Part shown: positions 1 through 11,881 of the stretch, piece by piece
Layout of the letters: every line of letters begins with the position of its first letter
Numbering within the stretch: the first letter of the stretch is position 1
Assembly (NCBI GenBank): GCA_022885665.1
Contig: JAGQDJ010000070.1
Coordinates: 1 to 64,000 of the forward strand
Reading direction: 5' to 3'
Length of the DNA stretch: 64,000 nucleotides
Source of the DNA: Triops longicaudatus
Lineage: Eukaryota > Arthropoda > Branchiopoda > Notostraca > Triopsidae
Translations under genes and position numbers: made by a program
Notes under the pieces: generated by a model
Told to the model about the DNA's origin: nothing
Seen by the model: the letters and a program-made list of their open reading frames with translations, nothing else
Database searches by the model: none

Positions 1-906
1 TTCGTCAGTGGAATAGAACTGGCGCAAGTCAAGTCCCACTGGCAAGTTCTCGTTCAATTCCATGGTTATCTCCGACTTACTAGCAGTAGGGTCGTGCGTG
101 TTTACTTCTTTAATAAAAACAAGTACCTGAACAAAGACATTTAACTGGCTTTCAACTCGTGAAATTTGTTCTTACCAAGCTCTCGACTGGATCTTCCGTT
201 TCGGCGTCACAAGTTACAGTAAGAGAACCTGATATGACCGACACAATATTCTACACGAGGAACAAAGTATTGGTCAAGCATTCTTGGATCTTTTGTTGAC
301 GACGGAGGAAGTAATACTCACATTGTCATAGTCGTCTCCAATGGGAGTCACGAATACCAACTGATAAAGGTTACTGGTACCGTCATTCTGTAAGCCCAAG
401 TATTTGTCGCCTGTGTAAGTTACGACGCCTGATATCCGAAAATTAAGAGATACAACGTTAAAAAAGCTGTGCAACAGCGGCTTGTTGACGTTCACAATGA
501 AGCTTCGAATTATACAACAAAACAACTAAAGACTGGAATTAATGATAAATGAGATTTTGATCGTCTTTCACACCTTTAAGAAGATAGTACAAGAAAGTAC
601 GCGCGCCACAACTATTTTCCGCGGCACTTACCGTCAACTGCTTCTACTTCAAAGACGACAGTTGAAGTTGCGATCGTTTCGTCGACGTTAAGTTCGATGG
701 ACGGTGGAACGTCCGTGGTATTGTTGGGGAAGACCAGCTTACATCCTATTCAACAATAGACACTTGAAAGGTTTACAATTCCGTACCCAAAACGAAGTAC
801 TCTGAAACGTTTCTGGAAGCTCACCCAAAGCGAGTTCGTGTTGAGTTAAAATGCAAAGAAATCCGAAGCACGCTAACACCGAAAATCTTCGCCAGCGAAG
901 ATCCAT
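1..906 (-). CDS. Cad99C: Cad99C / protocadherin-15-like cadherin, N-terminal part (5' exons only)
   Basis: Partial gene running off the left edge. Exons on the minus strand, in transcript order: 906-801, 745-632, 428-322, 250-176, 126-1; phases agree and give 176 residues. The start at 906 opens a hydrophobic signal peptide (MDLRWRRFSVLACFGFLC...) followed by ELPETFQ. The mature protein then reads CKLVFPNN...PPSIELNVDE, like the cysteine-led first cadherin repeat of protocadherin-15, and a second cysteine (LTVTCDAE) could pair with it. The next repeat starts ELNENLPVG, a cadherin strand signature. Family role (known): giant cadherins of microvilli and hair-cell tip links. The first donor is ambiguous: the site at 801 keeps the conserved Cys, but using 787 with a later acceptor (exon 2 from 737) also keeps frame. 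The linker EVNTHDP departs from the usual DxNDNxP. Family-level identity is likely; orthology to Cad99C rather than another cadherin is inferred from the Cys pattern only. Confidence 0.7.
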
Positions 907-2238
907 ATTGTGATCCTGTAAACTTTTCGATTTCACATTAAATTCAAACTCTCCACTTGTGAAAGTCACTTCAAGAGAGGCACCGAATCCCTAAACTCAC
1001 TGTGCGTTCGTCTTACATCCTTATTGCGCGTTATCAGTGTCCTGGCTTTAAACGATAAGCAGACTATGATTACGAGCCAATGAAATCATTAACTTTTTTC
1101 TCCTCGTGGTTTGAAAAACATTCTTCACGCCCGATAAAAGAGGATTTCAAACTTAATTCCAGGAGATTACAATACCTACAGAAGTCAAACATTCTATCCT
1201 TTCTTGCCAAACGTCATATGGAAAAGAGTCTCTTCTTACGAATTGAATCACCGTAGTTTTCTTAAGTTATCAATTTTACCACCTCTCAATAGAATTTTAT
1301 TTCGCGTATTCATTGTTGCGTGTTTTAAAACTGAATTGATTTGTAAGAAAAAAATATTTTTTCTAAGCTAACGAGAAGTATTCCTTCAGTGCACCGGTAA
1401 GCACATTTAAAGCTGTATTCGCTACTATAGTTTGAACTAAATTGAATCAACGACTTGAAAACTTAATATTTAGGATTTTTAAATAACACATGGAGTTTTG
1501 AATGTTTTTTTGAAGGAAAATAAAGATCTGCAACTCAAAATAATGCACGAGTTTTATCATGTGCAAAACAATTGCAATATATTTCCAAACAGCTTCGCAG
1601 CCACCACAGATATTTCGCACAACTGTTAGCAAACAAACGATCCACCTTACCAAACACAAGAACTCCCTTTACAAAACTGCACCAACAATACGGACCCTGG
1701 AAAGTTTTCACCAGAATAAAATGAAAAGCTCAACAGCGGAAATATCAACGTGACACACGGCAAGCCAACTTAAGAAGGAATATTAAAAATATAGCTGACA
1801 GGAAGACTGAGGAAATAAACGGAAAAGTATATAGGCTGCATGCATAAAGCCTTGTTTTGCTCCCAAAAACGGGTCGCTTGTGAAGTGTTTAAATTCCAGT
1901 GATATCGGGTACGGCTTTCAAGCTGTCTTGACGGATTGCTTTCACATAAAACTCTGTCCTGTTTTTGAAGTTACAGCAATTTGTCTTCGGTGAGCTCCGT
2001 AGAACGTAAGCAAAACGAGAAAAAGTCGACAAAGAAGTTCGGGTTTCGGAATGAGCCACAATAGTACGAATAAAATGGGTTCAGGTTTCCTAGTAAGTTG
2101 TCTAATGAAGTTATATACTAACGGGGAAAGTCAAGAAAGAAAATGGGATGAAACAATTGGTCCTAACTGGGAGGGAGAAAAAGCCTTAAACTTGGCAAAG
2201 TTCAAGTCCCACGCACACAATAACAAGACTCCAATGAA
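907..2238. other. Intergenic DNA between BicC 3' end and cadherin 5' end
   Basis: AT-rich sequence without a supported gene. It holds the presumed promoter of the cadherin gene (minus strand, just above 906) and the 3' UTR of BicC (below 2239). Short open frames at 1447-1659 and 1559-1753 have no recognisable domain, and no splice pattern links them to a neighbour. Confidence 0.6.
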
Positions 2239-5200
2239 TTATTTCTGCCGAGGGCGTTCTGCACCCGGCGCCGCTGACAGTTGACGCGTTTTGACAACAG
2301 TGGGAGAATCACTATAACGCAATTTCCGCAACTCGTCGATCTTCCGAGCCAGCTTACGGCGCACGCCAAAGGATTTCACACCCAAACGTTCCAGATCTGC
2401 TTCAGTCAATGTCAAGAATATTTCCAAGTCGATGTCTTCTTTACGAAAATGCTCTGTGGGACAAAAAAACGGAAAATATTTAGTTAAAATCTCCATCTTA
2501 AACCACCAAAAGTGAGTTTTATTAAGATCATTGAAATACTACTGAAATATTTTCTGATGTTAAGGATAGTAGCTAGGGATTTTAGCAATAGGGAGTTTAC
2601 CATAATAATGTAGGACGTCAAGTTCTTGAAGAATTTCGGCAACAGAACAACTAGGAGAGGCGACTGTGGCGGAGGCAGAGTTGGTAATGGGACGCAAATC
2701 GCCAAAATCACTACGGTTGCGCTTGAGTGCGGCTGAGGCTCCTGAAACAGGCGTGCCAGCCCATACACCGACATGGCTCATGTCATCAGACACTTTGCCC
2801 GAACTGCTCTGAGTCGTCGTGGCCACCGAAGCGCTGAAACCGTACCCGCTAAATGCATCTGTCGGAAAACGTGGCACGTGGGGCGACGGATTTTGCCTCA
2901 GAACTGTGAAAATGCAAGAAACATACATAAAAATCGTTTCCAATTTCTTGCCATAAATATCTGAACACAGAAATACTACAAGATTGAATGAATGAATTCG
3001 AACGACTCATTCTGATAATTTATACTGGTACTATTATAAATACTTTACTTAAAAACAACTACTTAAAAACAACACAATGCATTAACCTATTTTTAAAAAA
3101 ATTATAAAAAATGAATAGTATAAAAAATAAACACTACAAAAAATAAAAAAAATAGGTTTAAAAACTTTATAAAAGTACTATAAATATAGAAGATTTCGAA
3201 CAGAATAAGCTTTTCACATTTTTTGAAGCCCATGGAAACGCGAAATTAAAAGAGAATGAAGGCACAGAAAGATCATGCGAAAAAGATGCAAGAAAAGTGA
3301 GTCAAAGGGGACAGGGAAATCGGAATGAAAAGCCACCATGCAAAGCTTGCAGATATTTTTGCCCCGCAACGGTCAAATCCACTGGAACTTTCTCAAGCAA
3401 TTTTGTCTCCCAGCCGGGTTCGAAACCATCGTGCAGTTCGTCGATTTTGGAATTAAGTTCTGCAAGCAAAAAAAGCAGCAGGGGTGAAAATGTAGCCCAA
3501 TGTACACAACATGACATGACCGACAGCAAAATGAGAATTGTAACGAAGTCAACGAATATTATGCATACCCGATAGCTCATCACACGGTAGTGTCGTTTGC
3601 GTGCCACCATTCACGTACCCAAGATGAGGATTGGGATCTAGAAAGAACAAACAGTGATCAGGTACACTGAATATTCACGTATCTTGATTACAACGAAAGG
3701 AAAAAAATAATGATAAATGTAAAACCGTGATATTCTTTACAACATAATTTAATTTAAAATTAATTTATTAAATAATAAATATATACCGAACCATTCCAAA
3801 CCGCACCAAATCAAGCATTTGTAAACAAAAAGCCCGCATGAATCTTTTTTCAGTACAGAAGCAGGACTTACAGCGATTGACGTCCTGAACTGCAGGAATA
3901 TAGTCCGGTCTTGGGCACGTCAAGCCATTCTGCGGAGGCAAGCACATTGGATTGACCAGTCCCGATTGTGCTTGGCAACCAGACATGGTCCAATCTAGCA
4001 CGTTATAAGTTTACGAGTGGTTTTGCAATAGGTATTTTATTTTAGAAAAATGCTTCGTTTACTGTAAGCACTGGACGGAATTCCCGGGTAATACGCAGCA
4101 GGGATGGTGGCTAAAACTGGCTCCTCCTCCATGCCCAAAAGTCGACGCCGCGCTTCGTAGATATTGCCTTTAAAGAAATTGTAAAATGAGTAAGAATGAT
4201 ACCAGAATTATGAATAGCTAACTATAGCTTCGGTATTGAGTGTCTAAAAATGGGTACAAGCCTATGTTGGAATCGAAATCGCAGTAAAATAAAAGCAAAA
4301 CAAATGAAAAAAGAAGGGACAGTGCATGAGCAGGAACAACTTTTCAAGAATGAAAGAAAATATCTGGACATAAAATTTAAATGCTAACAGAACTATTGAG
4401 AGATAATACGGAATTGATACATTACTGGCGTTGAACTCAATCCCTTTAATAATAACGGTCTTGATGGTTTGCTTGGGCTTGGGTTTGATCTGAATCAACA
4501 CGTTCAACGATTTCATCAAGTTCGTCACGACCTGAGGTTCCGGCTCGGCTTCTTCACGAAGATCGAACATCAAAATCACAGGTAAAGAGCCCTGGAAATG
4601 AAACGAAGACGTTAGTAAGCCGATGATAGAATGATACACATTTATTCCATTTATGAATTTTGAGCTTAAGGATGTTCATATTTTCATTAGGAAGTTGGAG
4701 AGAACGCTTACTATTAATTTCTGGCGCGCTAACAAAACGTTGCTTATTGTTCCATAAATGGTAAATGTCCCACGACGCAGTGGCGGAGTATTCACATCGT
4801 CCGGGTCTAAATGCATGATTCTCGTGTTCGTTCCCTTCATGATTTGAGCAATATTGACACCGTTGTGACCCAAAACGACCGGATGATGGGCAGGAGAAAT
4901 TTCAAGTGCGATGGATACAAGCTCGGGAGACTGCAAAATATCAAACAAAATGAAATGTTGGTGGTAAACCGCTTCCACAGTCCGTATTTTCTCCAACCTG
5001 AAAACTGTGTTTCTCGCATTCCTGTTTTTTAACATTATACTGTTTTTCGAGTTTAAAGAGTTGCTTCATTTGTACAGCTTTAGCTTGAAATTCCAAGAAT
5101 GAAAGTTACACACACCAAGAATGTGAACACGAAACGATCTGAGTTACGACATAGATCATCATAAATAGGGAGGAATAGTTTACGCGCTGGCAAAAGAAAT

Positions 5201-7815
5201 TGTAAAGCTGTCGGGTGGCTTCGGTCAGTTTATCAACTTCCCAGTCGGAGCCCTTGATTGCTATGCTACCAGCACTTCCCCTGGACTTGTGCCGGACGTT
5301 GATGGTAACCCCGTAAGTAGAACTGGTCTTCACGATCAAAAAGTGGGTGTTATCCAAGCCAAAGTCCACGCCAGTATTAGGCACTTCAAACGTCAAAATG
5401 ATCGGCATGAGGTCCTGTGTACGAAAAACGCAAATTAATGACTGTGAAAGGAAACCCCATTCCAATATTACGAATCAATGCCAAATACATATTGCAAATT
5501 CAATTCAAAATACAAGGCTAACAATGACACATTGGCACGAAAACGGTGAACCATTTCTGCGAAACACAAGTAAATAAAAATAGCTTGCCCGAATACGAGC
5601 CCTAGCGCGCTCCACGCCGGCCATTTCGCCTGTGATGGACACTTGGTTGGATTTCTCCGATGTGTTAGTCCGGTTGGAATCCGGGAAGTGAATGTGGCAA
5701 CCGGTCACGTCCATCACGCGACTGATGGTATTCCCAGAACGTCCAATCAAGTGACTGTGGTCGGTCCAAGACACTTCGATCTTCATCGTCACGCGGCTCG
5801 TTTGCTGAAAAAGAAATTGCACCATAAGTACATAATTTTCAAATGGAACTGATCAGTATATGTCAATATAACACTTCATTGCACTAGTTAACCCACACTA
5901 AACATCTTTTAAAAGGTGTGGCAATGAACACCGGATTGCGAATAAACTGGATTAAAAAACTTATGTACTGGCGTTTATAATACGGTAAGGTGTGAGAAAC
6001 ATAATTGAATACAACGGTTTAAATAACATCTACTCAATTTAAATCAACGTTACTTTCTGGTTCGCGAATGCAATTTCTAAAATCTCCAAAACTCGCTGAA
6101 GTTGTAGTTTAACTTTGAATAGTAAGTTTCAACTTCCACGGAAAGACATTTCCGCTGCGATTTCAAAGCATTTAGGGCACCTTGGTTTTAAAAAATGCCA
6201 GAGAAAGTGTCGTTAAAGGGTAGTGCTCATAACAACCAATGTAAATTAGAACCAAAAAAAAAGGTTATTGTTACCCTAGTGTCCAAAACTGCCATGATTC
6301 GTTCCCGTGCGGCATGCACTGCGTCCATTACACCAATCACACGAACATGCGGATCTGTCGAAGAAAAAATCACACATTTTACTACGCGTTCGAATCAAAC
6401 GAATTCACAGACTTTCAAGAGCAACACAAAATAGGATTTGAATCAAAAATACCTTTTTTGGACTTGGCTCCTGGCTTCAAACGGGTAGGCCAAGTAATGT
6501 TCGTCTCGGTGTCTTCCATTATCTACCCAATGAAGTGTTAAATTAGCAAATAAGTATTGTTACACGCAATACAAATCATATATAAACAGCATGTTTCAAG
6601 TGTTAAAATGAATCTATTAATCGAGAACTGATCGAAGCTAGATCGCTTTTAGGGATGAAATGCCGTTTAATTAGTGAGAAACGGCGCACTAAATCAGAAA
6701 TTAGGAAGAAAGCATAGAAAAATCTACGCTTTTTGCCCAACAAGATAATCACCGCAATTACTTGTGCCATGTCTAAATACTCGAGCCATGGTGGCACATC
6801 ACACTTGTTTAACATGGACATTTTCATGATTTAGGAATTTCACTAAAATAGTTCTGTCTTCGAACTTCCAAGACTCTGCAAGCACTAATCCGTCGTTTCA
6901 TTTCTTGGCAATTTGTTGAACGCGCTTAAGTCGGTCCACAAGGGCTGTACCTAGCTTTTAACCCAACCCCGTCTTAACCAATCAGCTTTGGCTTCTTAAG
7001 GAACAAGCCTATCCCTGTGCTCCTTCCTGCGAAGCGGTCTAAGTTCATGGGAAGAGCCGGTAAAGGTCAAGAAAGTCTAGAGTTCCTTGCTTTCAGCGAG
7101 TTGTAACATGAGTCGGTAGCAGCGACGTCAAAAGATTTTCGAATCATCTACCAGCGAAGCAAAACTACCCTACTCTGTACACACACGGTCGTAAATCAAG
7201 TTCAGAAAGTATTCCTCGTTTTCTTTCGCGTTTGTACGAAAAAAAAGTATCCAGAGGTTGGAAATCGCAAAAAAAGGCCTTTTCCACGCTATTTTTCGAC
7301 AACAGTATGAGAAGCAAGATTGAAGGATATTGTACTATTACAAAACATAACATGGAACTTACACGTCGAAAGAAGCGTTCAGCCACGTCGCCATTTGGTT
7401 CCAAACCTGCTAACGAAAATGAAAAACGAGCTAGAGTTTGTATGCCATGGGTACAATGTAATGATTAGTACAGGCGAATCTGGATATAATGAACCATTTT
7501 TAAAGAACTATCGGCTATTGACGGATTATAACTCCACGTGATAGGAAAATGCAAGACGGGTATAACGACCTTGGAAATGATTTTTGCATTAGATTTTTCT
7601 GCATCGAATGGGATCGTGGTAACGGGACTCTGATGTAATTGAGGATAGATGGCATTACCTCCAAGCATTGATTCCAGCTTACGTCGATCAACACGAAAGC
7701 GTTCTTCGTAAAGTCCATCTGGGCGCTCGCCACTAGTCCGGTATTCTTCTCGGCTGCAAATCGAAAACGAACTCTCGGAAATTCCTGATTCATCTTCACC
7801 GTTTAAATGGCCCAT
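2239..7815 (-). CDS. BicC: Bicaudal-C RNA-binding protein (KH + SAM domains)
   Basis: Thirteen exons: 7815-7570, 6522-6453, 6354-6275, 5804-5589, 5414-5184, 4930-4712, 4591-4426, 4167-4063, 3994-3872, 3637-3569, 3459-3337, 2903-2601, 2453-2239. All junction phases agree and give about 721 residues. The N-terminus carries the family signature EERFRVDRRKLESM, then a KH region (WPTRLKPGAKSKKDPHVRV). KH1 has an intact GxxG loop (HLIGRSGNTISR), followed by GCHIHFPDSNR. A second KH has GHNG (residues about 282-354), followed by a KH-like stretch with SIKPKPK-type IQIKPKPKQT. A C-terminal SAM domain (IDLEIFLTLTEADLERLG) ends the protein. BicC proteins bind mRNA 3' UTRs and silence translation in oogenesis and cilia-related patterning, with SAM polymerisation forming cytoplasmic clusters (known). 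The exon ending at 5589 uses a GC donor. The reading frame stays open upstream of 7815 to an acceptor-like TTTTTAG near 7839, so an extra 5' exon is possible. Confidence 0.95.
5415..5588 (-). other. GC-AG intron in BicC
   Basis: The KH1 exon ends CGG and is followed by GCAAGC instead of GT. The acceptor is TTCGTACACAG before GACCTCATGCCG. Splicing here gives RARIR-DLMPIILTFEVP, the expected BicC continuation. The nearest GT option (ACTT/GTGTTT) would add seven residues not seen in the family, as I remember it. Confidence 0.7.
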
Positions 7816-10095
7816 GATCTGACGTCTAAACCCGTCCAGTTTGACAGCTAAAAATGGGTATGCTGGCTAGTTTGATGCACCGAATGTTTCAAGTTCAAAA
7901 TGTGGCGCGAGCAGATTTGCTATTTCAGGAAGATTTTAGTCCACGAGTGAGCCACAGCTACGTGTGAAGCTCTTAATGGGGGTCTCAGTTTCTGTACACT
8001 ATTTACAATTACACCGTTTAGAGACAGGTTCAGCTCGACATCGTGGACGTAACTGACTGGACACGAGCCGAATCGCTTGCGACGAAAACTTTCGACCTAG
8101 GACAAACCCGTGTGGTGCAACGGCTTCAAAACAGGTCACAGAATACATTGCAGTGTTCTCAAAGGACAGAAAAAGAACAAACTAAACAAACAGTCGTGTT
8201 TGAACCACGCGATACCGTACAGAAAACCACTGTGAAAACCTAGCACAGGGTGAAAGGCTACTAATCTCTCTACTAGGAGTGTACCTGGAAATGGCGCGAA
8301 AAGTGTCCTGTTGGTTACGAAAAAAAAAAACGTTAAAAAATTGATATGTTTTGAGATGTTAAGAAGACACTAGAAACTCACACACGCCCCCACGAAAGTC
8401 GTGGCAGATTCGATGCCGTACGTTAATATGCCTAAATAAACCTTTCCATTTGACTTTTATTCACAATTTATCGAAATAGACAAGTAAAGCGAAACAAGCG
8501 CTTTTTTGTTCAGAATAATTTATGTAGAACATCGCGTAATGCACGTTTCCCTGGTGCTAGGTTAGGACTTTACGTATCGTATGTTTTGCCGTTTTGTGAC
8601 ACAAACGTACTTGAAAACGATTCTTTATTAATACAAAGGGTTAATAGGAAAAATGGCTATCGTGTTTTGAGGGTCTCGAATAAGAAACTCCCCAGTTACT
8701 GTTTCTCAAATGTAGCTTTCGAGCTTTTTTGAAAAATGATCGGTTGGCTTTTGTGTAGAGAAACACGCTTAGGACTTTTAAACTTTCTGGTTATAAAGCT
8801 ATCATTTCGGTCTCGCGAGGAAGCTTTGAAATCGGACGAAGCCAAGACGCTGAGTCTCCACCTTCAAGGTCTGTACCGCCTGCACTTGTTCAAACAAATG
8901 CTGCAGCGCGAAAGAACGTCAATAAGGCGAATTTTGGTCTTTTCCGACTTGCGACGGCCGAATCCTAATTTGAAAACTTTGATCGCTGCCGCTGTCCATT
9001 TCAACACTTTCACCCTTTTAGCAACGTCGACCTGGTTTTCTGAAGATAGTGCCATGGACAGTGAGATACACGTGTTCACCTTCCTAAAGGGGCAAAGGTG
9101 ATCCCCGTGATCCTTTTACTACTCAGCGCCTCTATGAGCAAATTAGTGACCTTTCATGAGTCATCCAATGCAGTTTCAATAGACTGTATTTTCAAATAAA
9201 CCCCCAAAATTTGCTGTCACATCTATTACCATTAATTGTTGTGAAAAGAGCGCCGTTTTTTGTTTATCCTGTCTGTTTGGACTCATTTTTTAGTAAAAAA
9301 AAGTTTACAGAAATCTGTCGAAAATCTAATTTCTGCGGTGTTTTTGCTCCCATGAGCATTTTGTTTTTTACGTAGCCACCGCGTTAAAAGTAAGACCACG
9401 CAGGTGTTCCCATCCTTTTGCGCTTTTAGAACATTTAGTCAAGAAGAAGTCTAAATATAGTTCGGCTTTTTCTGCGTGGATAGAGGGATTAGTGACTCGG
9501 GGCTAAGTCACTCAAAAGCGAAATCAAAAACTCTGCCGCACAAATGGTAAAAATGTTCATTCATCCTAAGTTAAACGGAGTTTGGTGACGCCTTGTGTCA
9601 ATAGTGCGTTCAAATTTCCGGAAGACCGAAGGTGGCCGACGTAAATTTTGGGTTGTAAAAGGTTTTGTTAAGCATCCGACAAAAACTCGAGTCTTAAGCG
9701 CATAAAACGTACCTCTGGACAAATTTCACCGCATATAGCCCAGGTAAGAAATTCTCTTCTATTTAAGGAAAAAATACCGTTATAGTCAAGTGTAGAATCG
9801 TAGAAACGAGCTTTGGGTATACAATAAAAAACGCAAGTAACATAAACGCATTTTACACGAAAACTGTATTCAGTAACATTACAATTTTTGTGTCTTTGAC
9901 GAAGTTTTGCAGAAACAGCAATTCCTCAAAACTCACAGAAACGCTTTAAGCTTTGTTGCAAAATCTGAGACAAGGTAGAGCCACAAAATACTTTTACAAA
10001 GTCCACGGACCAAAGTCAAACAGAAAAAAACAGGACCTATTACAATATTAAGTCTTGTTCCTATACTAATCAATGAAAAGTTAAAAAAAAAGTAT
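7816..10095. other. Intergenic DNA upstream of BicC and downstream of IGBP1
   Basis: Contains the presumed BicC promoter and the IGBP1 3' UTR. The only coding-like island is at 8864-9055 (listed separately). The remainder is AT-rich, with poly-A/T runs and no recognisable protein, RNA gene or transposon. Confidence 0.55.
8864..9055 (-). CDS. Possible small basic protein or isolated coding exon
   Basis: A 63-codon frame begins with ATG in a good Kozak context (TGTCCATGG) and reads MALSSENQVDVAKRVKV..., ending KCRRYRP. It is rich in Lys and Arg, and the segment is visibly more G+C-rich than its flanks, as the real exons here are. I recognise no domain. The candidate donor GTACAG near its end does not match the phase needed to join the open frame upstream of BicC, so I cannot attach it to that gene. 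It may be a stand-alone short ORF, an exon of an unseen gene, or chance. Confidence 0.2.
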   Translation of the reverse strand: MALSSENQVDVAKRVKVLKWTAAAIKVFKLGFGRRKSEKTKIRLIDVLSRCSICLNKCRRYRP

Positions 10096-11881
10096 TCATC
10101 CCATGTTGTGCCGATTGCCCCAGCCTCTTCGATGGTCATCTTTCCAATCATCGAAAGCCCGTGCTCGCTGCAACGTTTCTTCATCATCTTGTTCCACTTT
10201 CTCCTCTTTCTCCTTCTCTTCCAGCTCCTTTTGTGATGTAGCTCCGTCCTCTCCTTGCAAGGCTTGCTGGTACAAAGACGCTGGCTGCCCTGCCTGCCCT
10301 CCGAAATTGTTATACCTACAAAATCATACATTACATAAATAACGGCCGAACTTATTACTCCACTCGAATACTTTTAAATCTTTGAGTAATAATTATTAGT
10401 GATACCTAGACATAATCTTAAGTACAACGCAAGCTAAGCAAAGCAAACTGAACGTGAAGATTTTCAAATCGATAAATTAAATTAAAAATAAGTAATAAGT
10501 AAAAAAAAATTCCTTTATACCATCCGTCTTTCATTCGTTGGTCCACCAATTCTTCGACCGTCATGGCCGGAATACTGGGATAGCCCAGCCCGTACACTCG
10601 TTTCTGGAAAGCGTCGCGAGTGATGATAATAGGCTTTAACTGCTTCTTGGTATGATGGCCGCCGTCAGGTGGCGAGGTGCCGAACCTTTTGTCGCTACTT
10701 TTCATCTTGGCCATGTGCTCCAGGATCGGTTTCTCCATCGCTAAGGCCTTCAACTCGTCCAGCGCGAAATAAACAAACTTTTTGATCAAACCGAGGTAGT
10801 ACTGGCGCCGTGTGTCGTCATCTGTACTGGGATTTTCGAGCGCAACTTTGAGTTCCTGCAATTTGGCTTCCATTTCTTTCTTTTCTTTTAGTTTGCGAAT
10901 CTTCTCGTCACGTTCTTTCGCCATTTCCATCAAACCGACCGGGCCTGGTCGCCGGGGCTCGGGCTGGTTACCGGCCTCCGGAGCGGGAATCTCGACATCT
11001 GAAATACCGTATTCTTTGCAGCGCGTTAGAAAGTCCCGGTAATAGACATCGCCGATATCCACGAGCGAAAGTCGATCGCGACCGTTGTGTTTCAGGTTGA
11101 GATCACCTAAACACGACGAAAACTTTTAATTTTCGTCTAAGAGTATTTAAAGAAGGTTAACTAGATCATTCGAACGCAAGAGAGATTAGAAACAAATGCC
11201 CAACAACTCAGCTGACTTGCTTAGGCTCTTTCTTACAACTTTTGTTCGAGTAACAGCTGATTCTGCTCATTCTTTGGTAATTTTAGATTTAGTATTATGT
11301 TTAATTCATATTTCGTGTAATTTCGTTTTAAAGGCACTAAGGAGAAAATTTAACGGATTTATTTAAGAGGGAATAATTTGGCAAATTAAGTTGTTAACAG
11401 TAAAATCTTATTATTAGGACGTATTTATTACGGTAAGGATCAAATGTCTACAAGTTTAATGTAATATTTCTAGAAATACAATTTTTAACATGAATCAAAG
11501 CAAACTGTGTAAATTCGTGCAAGGCTGTTTGGTCTGGTTTTAGAAAAGAATACCTAGGACTACTGGAAGGAGGAAAAACTTTAAATCCGAAGTGGCGACT
11601 TCTTCTACAGTTTCGTTCTTGGAGAAAACGCTGAGTTCATTGACCATCAGAGTCGCATTTTCAAACATTTGGATTCCTTTTTTTACTTTGTCCTGCCAAA
11701 AGATAAGGGAAAAGTTATTTTTTAACAACATAGGAACGAAAACCGGCTGATTTACTTGATACGCGGTGGAATTAGACGGTTCTAAAGTGGTACACAAATC
11801 ATCGTACAGTTTCATACCGTCATCAAACAGATCTGATAGCGACTGACAATTAGATTCATTATGTAGGCCAATGCCTGCCAT
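10096..11881 (-). CDS. IGBP1: IGBP1 / alpha4 / Tap42, PP2A-associated regulator
   Basis: Four exons: 11881-11756, 11692-11554, 11106-10521, 10315-10096; phases agree and give 356 residues. The N-terminus (MAGIGLHNESNCQSLSDLF) and SDLKFFLLPVVLGDLNLK fit the helical TAP42 fold. A charged coiled-coil stretch (KERDEKIRKLKEKKEMEAKL) follows. The hallmark LKPIIITRDAFQKRVYG with GYPSIPAMTVEE lies before the third junction, and the C-terminus reads RAFDDWKDDHRRGWGNR, the typical family ending. IGBP1 binds free catalytic subunits of PP2A, PP4 and PP6 in the cytosol and stabilises them, and Tap42 acts downstream of TOR in yeast (known). Length matches the usual 330-360 residues, and nothing is missing. 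The start was chosen as the first ATG of the exon. Neighbours are unrelated in function. Confidence 0.95.
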
